This document shows, piece by piece, positions 13,372-13,777 of a stretch of DNA of 13,777 nt. The DNA lies in the NCBI GenBank assembly GCA_029934695.1, contig JAOZLU010000130.1:1-13777 (forward strand). The letters run 5' to 3'. This DNA comes from Desulfobacterales bacterium. Lineage in GTDB: Bacteria > Desulfobacterota > Desulfobacteria > Desulfobacterales > 4be13. The translations under genes and the position numbers were made by a program. Position 1 is the stretch's first letter, and every line of letters begins with the position of its first letter. The notes under the pieces were generated by a model. That model did no database searches. It had not been told where the DNA came from and worked only from the letters and a program-made list of their open reading frames with translations.

Positions 13372-13590
13372 CGGCTCAGCTCGGATTGCCAAACCCGGGC
13401 CGCCGGATTTAGCAATCCGGCGGGAGCGCAGAATAGGGAATCCTCATGCTCGGCTCGGATTGACAAATCCGAGCCGGCGGGATTTGGCAATCCCGCCGGA
13501 GCGCAGAAGAGGGAATCCTCATGCTCGGCTCGGATTGACAAATCTGAGTCCCCGGGATTTAGCAATCCCGCCGGTAGCGGAAGAGGGAAT
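13372..13590 (+). repeat. Three tandem twin-hairpin repeats between dctP and dctQ
   Basis: Three copies with 74- and 75-bp spacing (CGGATT at 13382, 13456 and 13531). The central one is perfect: GGCTCGGATT-gaca-AATCCGAGCC (13452-13475) directly abuts GGCGGGATT-tggc-AATCCCGCC (13476-13497), followed by GGAGCGCAGAAGAGGGAATC. In the first copy the second hairpin is CGCCGGATT-tagc-AATCCGGCG, so both arms have changed together. The array begins right after the dctP stop codon and ends about 36 bases before the dctQ ribosome binding site; it is transcribed as the dctP-dctQ intercistronic RNA. The period of about 25 codons gives a spurious repetitive ORF on the minus strand. Confidence 0.9.
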
Positions 13591-13777
13591 TTATTCGGTT
13601 GTTTTGCCGGAAACAAAGTCCTTATATGGCCACGGTGTCACACCGCTTCTGGCATCTCTCCAGTCGGCATATTCTGCGATGAATGCTTCCTGGGAATCCA
13701 TCACCTTTTTCACATCCGGATGTTTTTCTTTGAGCGAGTCAATATATTTTTTTGTGGTTTTACGAAATTCAATAATG
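13591..13777 (-). CDS. dctP: TRAP transporter substrate-binding protein DctP, C-terminal part
   Basis: On the minus strand the last 61 codons of a gene enter from the right edge and stop at TAA (13591-13593). The product ends IIEFRKTTKKYIDSLKEKHP ... FIAEYADWRDARSGVTPWPYKDFVSGKTTE. The block F-x-ADWRD-x-R-x-GVTPWPY is what the C-terminus of DctP-type periplasmic solute receptors looks like, and the position upstream of dctQ and dctM agrees. The receptor captures the solute in the periplasm and hands it to DctQM; the substrate-binding region is outside the window. The order dctP-dctQ-dctM is the common one for TRAP operons. Confidence 0.8.
   Translation of the reverse strand, partial: IIEFRKTTKKYIDSLKEKHPDVKKVMDSQEAFIAEYADWRDARSGVTPWPYKDFVSGKTTE

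Noticed and set aside
13324..13392. Upstream start of dctQ at 13392
   Set aside because: The added residues derive partly from the repeat array; the ATG at 13323 has a well-spaced AAGGAA.
13372..13590. CRISPR array
   Set aside because: The units are contiguous copies with two hairpins each and no unique spacers between identical short repeats; no cas genes are nearby.
13311..13616. Minus-strand ORF with repeated 25-residue units (PAGLPNPAGSDLSIRAEHED type)
   Set aside because: It is the translation of the tandem twin-hairpin repeats, whose period happens to be about 25 codons, and it overlaps the end of dctP and the dctQ leader. The same DLSIR string appears wherever the repeat occurs in the window.

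Overview
The window looks like chromosomal sequence from an anaerobic bacterium, most plausibly a deltaproteobacterium of the Desulfobacterales type. The taxon is an inference. It rests on the anaerobic (CbiD-type) cobalamin genes with a fused CbiE-CbiT, a DctP/DctQ/DctM TRAP transporter, a lipoprotein Ntn-hydrolase, a Uma2-family protein, and intergenic spaces full of small palindromic repeats. No rRNA, tRNA, CRISPR array or intact insertion sequence was seen.

Layout. 1-486: the 3' end of a PKD-domain surface protein gene, which breaks off inside a domain and runs into what looks like a transposase remnant on the opposite strand. 559-4476: a rightward cobalamin cluster, cbiC - cbiL/cobI - cbiD - cbiET. 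It covers C20, C1 and C5/C15 methylation with decarboxylation, and the final methyl migration to cobyrinate; the other corrin-ring steps and the amidations are not here. 4519-7278: a leftward gene for a secreted, lipid-anchored penicillin-acylase-family hydrolase, convergent with cbiET. 7279-7973: about 700 bases without an intact gene, holding two repeat copies, a consensus-like sigma-70 promoter facing left, a broken secreted-peptide ORF and a candidate promoter facing right. 7974-8399: a FlK-like hotdog thioesterase. 8616-10034: a COG2509-type FAD-dependent dehydrogenase. 10294-11094: a leftward Uma2-family nuclease-like protein with a repetitive coiled-coil tail. 11457-13777: a leftward TRAP operon transcribed dctP (partial) - dctQ - dctM, closed by an AT-rich hairpin.

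The most interesting layer is intergenic. A repeat of about 60-75 bp made of two abutting hairpins (GGATT-loop-AATCC cores) occurs six times: between cbiC and cbiL, in the leader of the acylase gene, before the thioesterase, and as three tandem copies filling the space between dctP and dctQ. The paired arms differ between copies in ways that keep the pairing, so structure rather than sequence seems conserved. The position after dctP suggests an mRNA-stability or differential-expression element like the REP sequences between malE and malF, but this is a hypothesis. A second repeat (39 bp) occurs once after cbiET and once at the start of the FAD dehydrogenase gene, where it creates a misleading upstream start codon. 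Three small tandem duplications cluster round a 13-bp-stem palindrome at the cbiD/cbiET junction and have altered the cbiD C-terminus and duplicated the cbiET start site.
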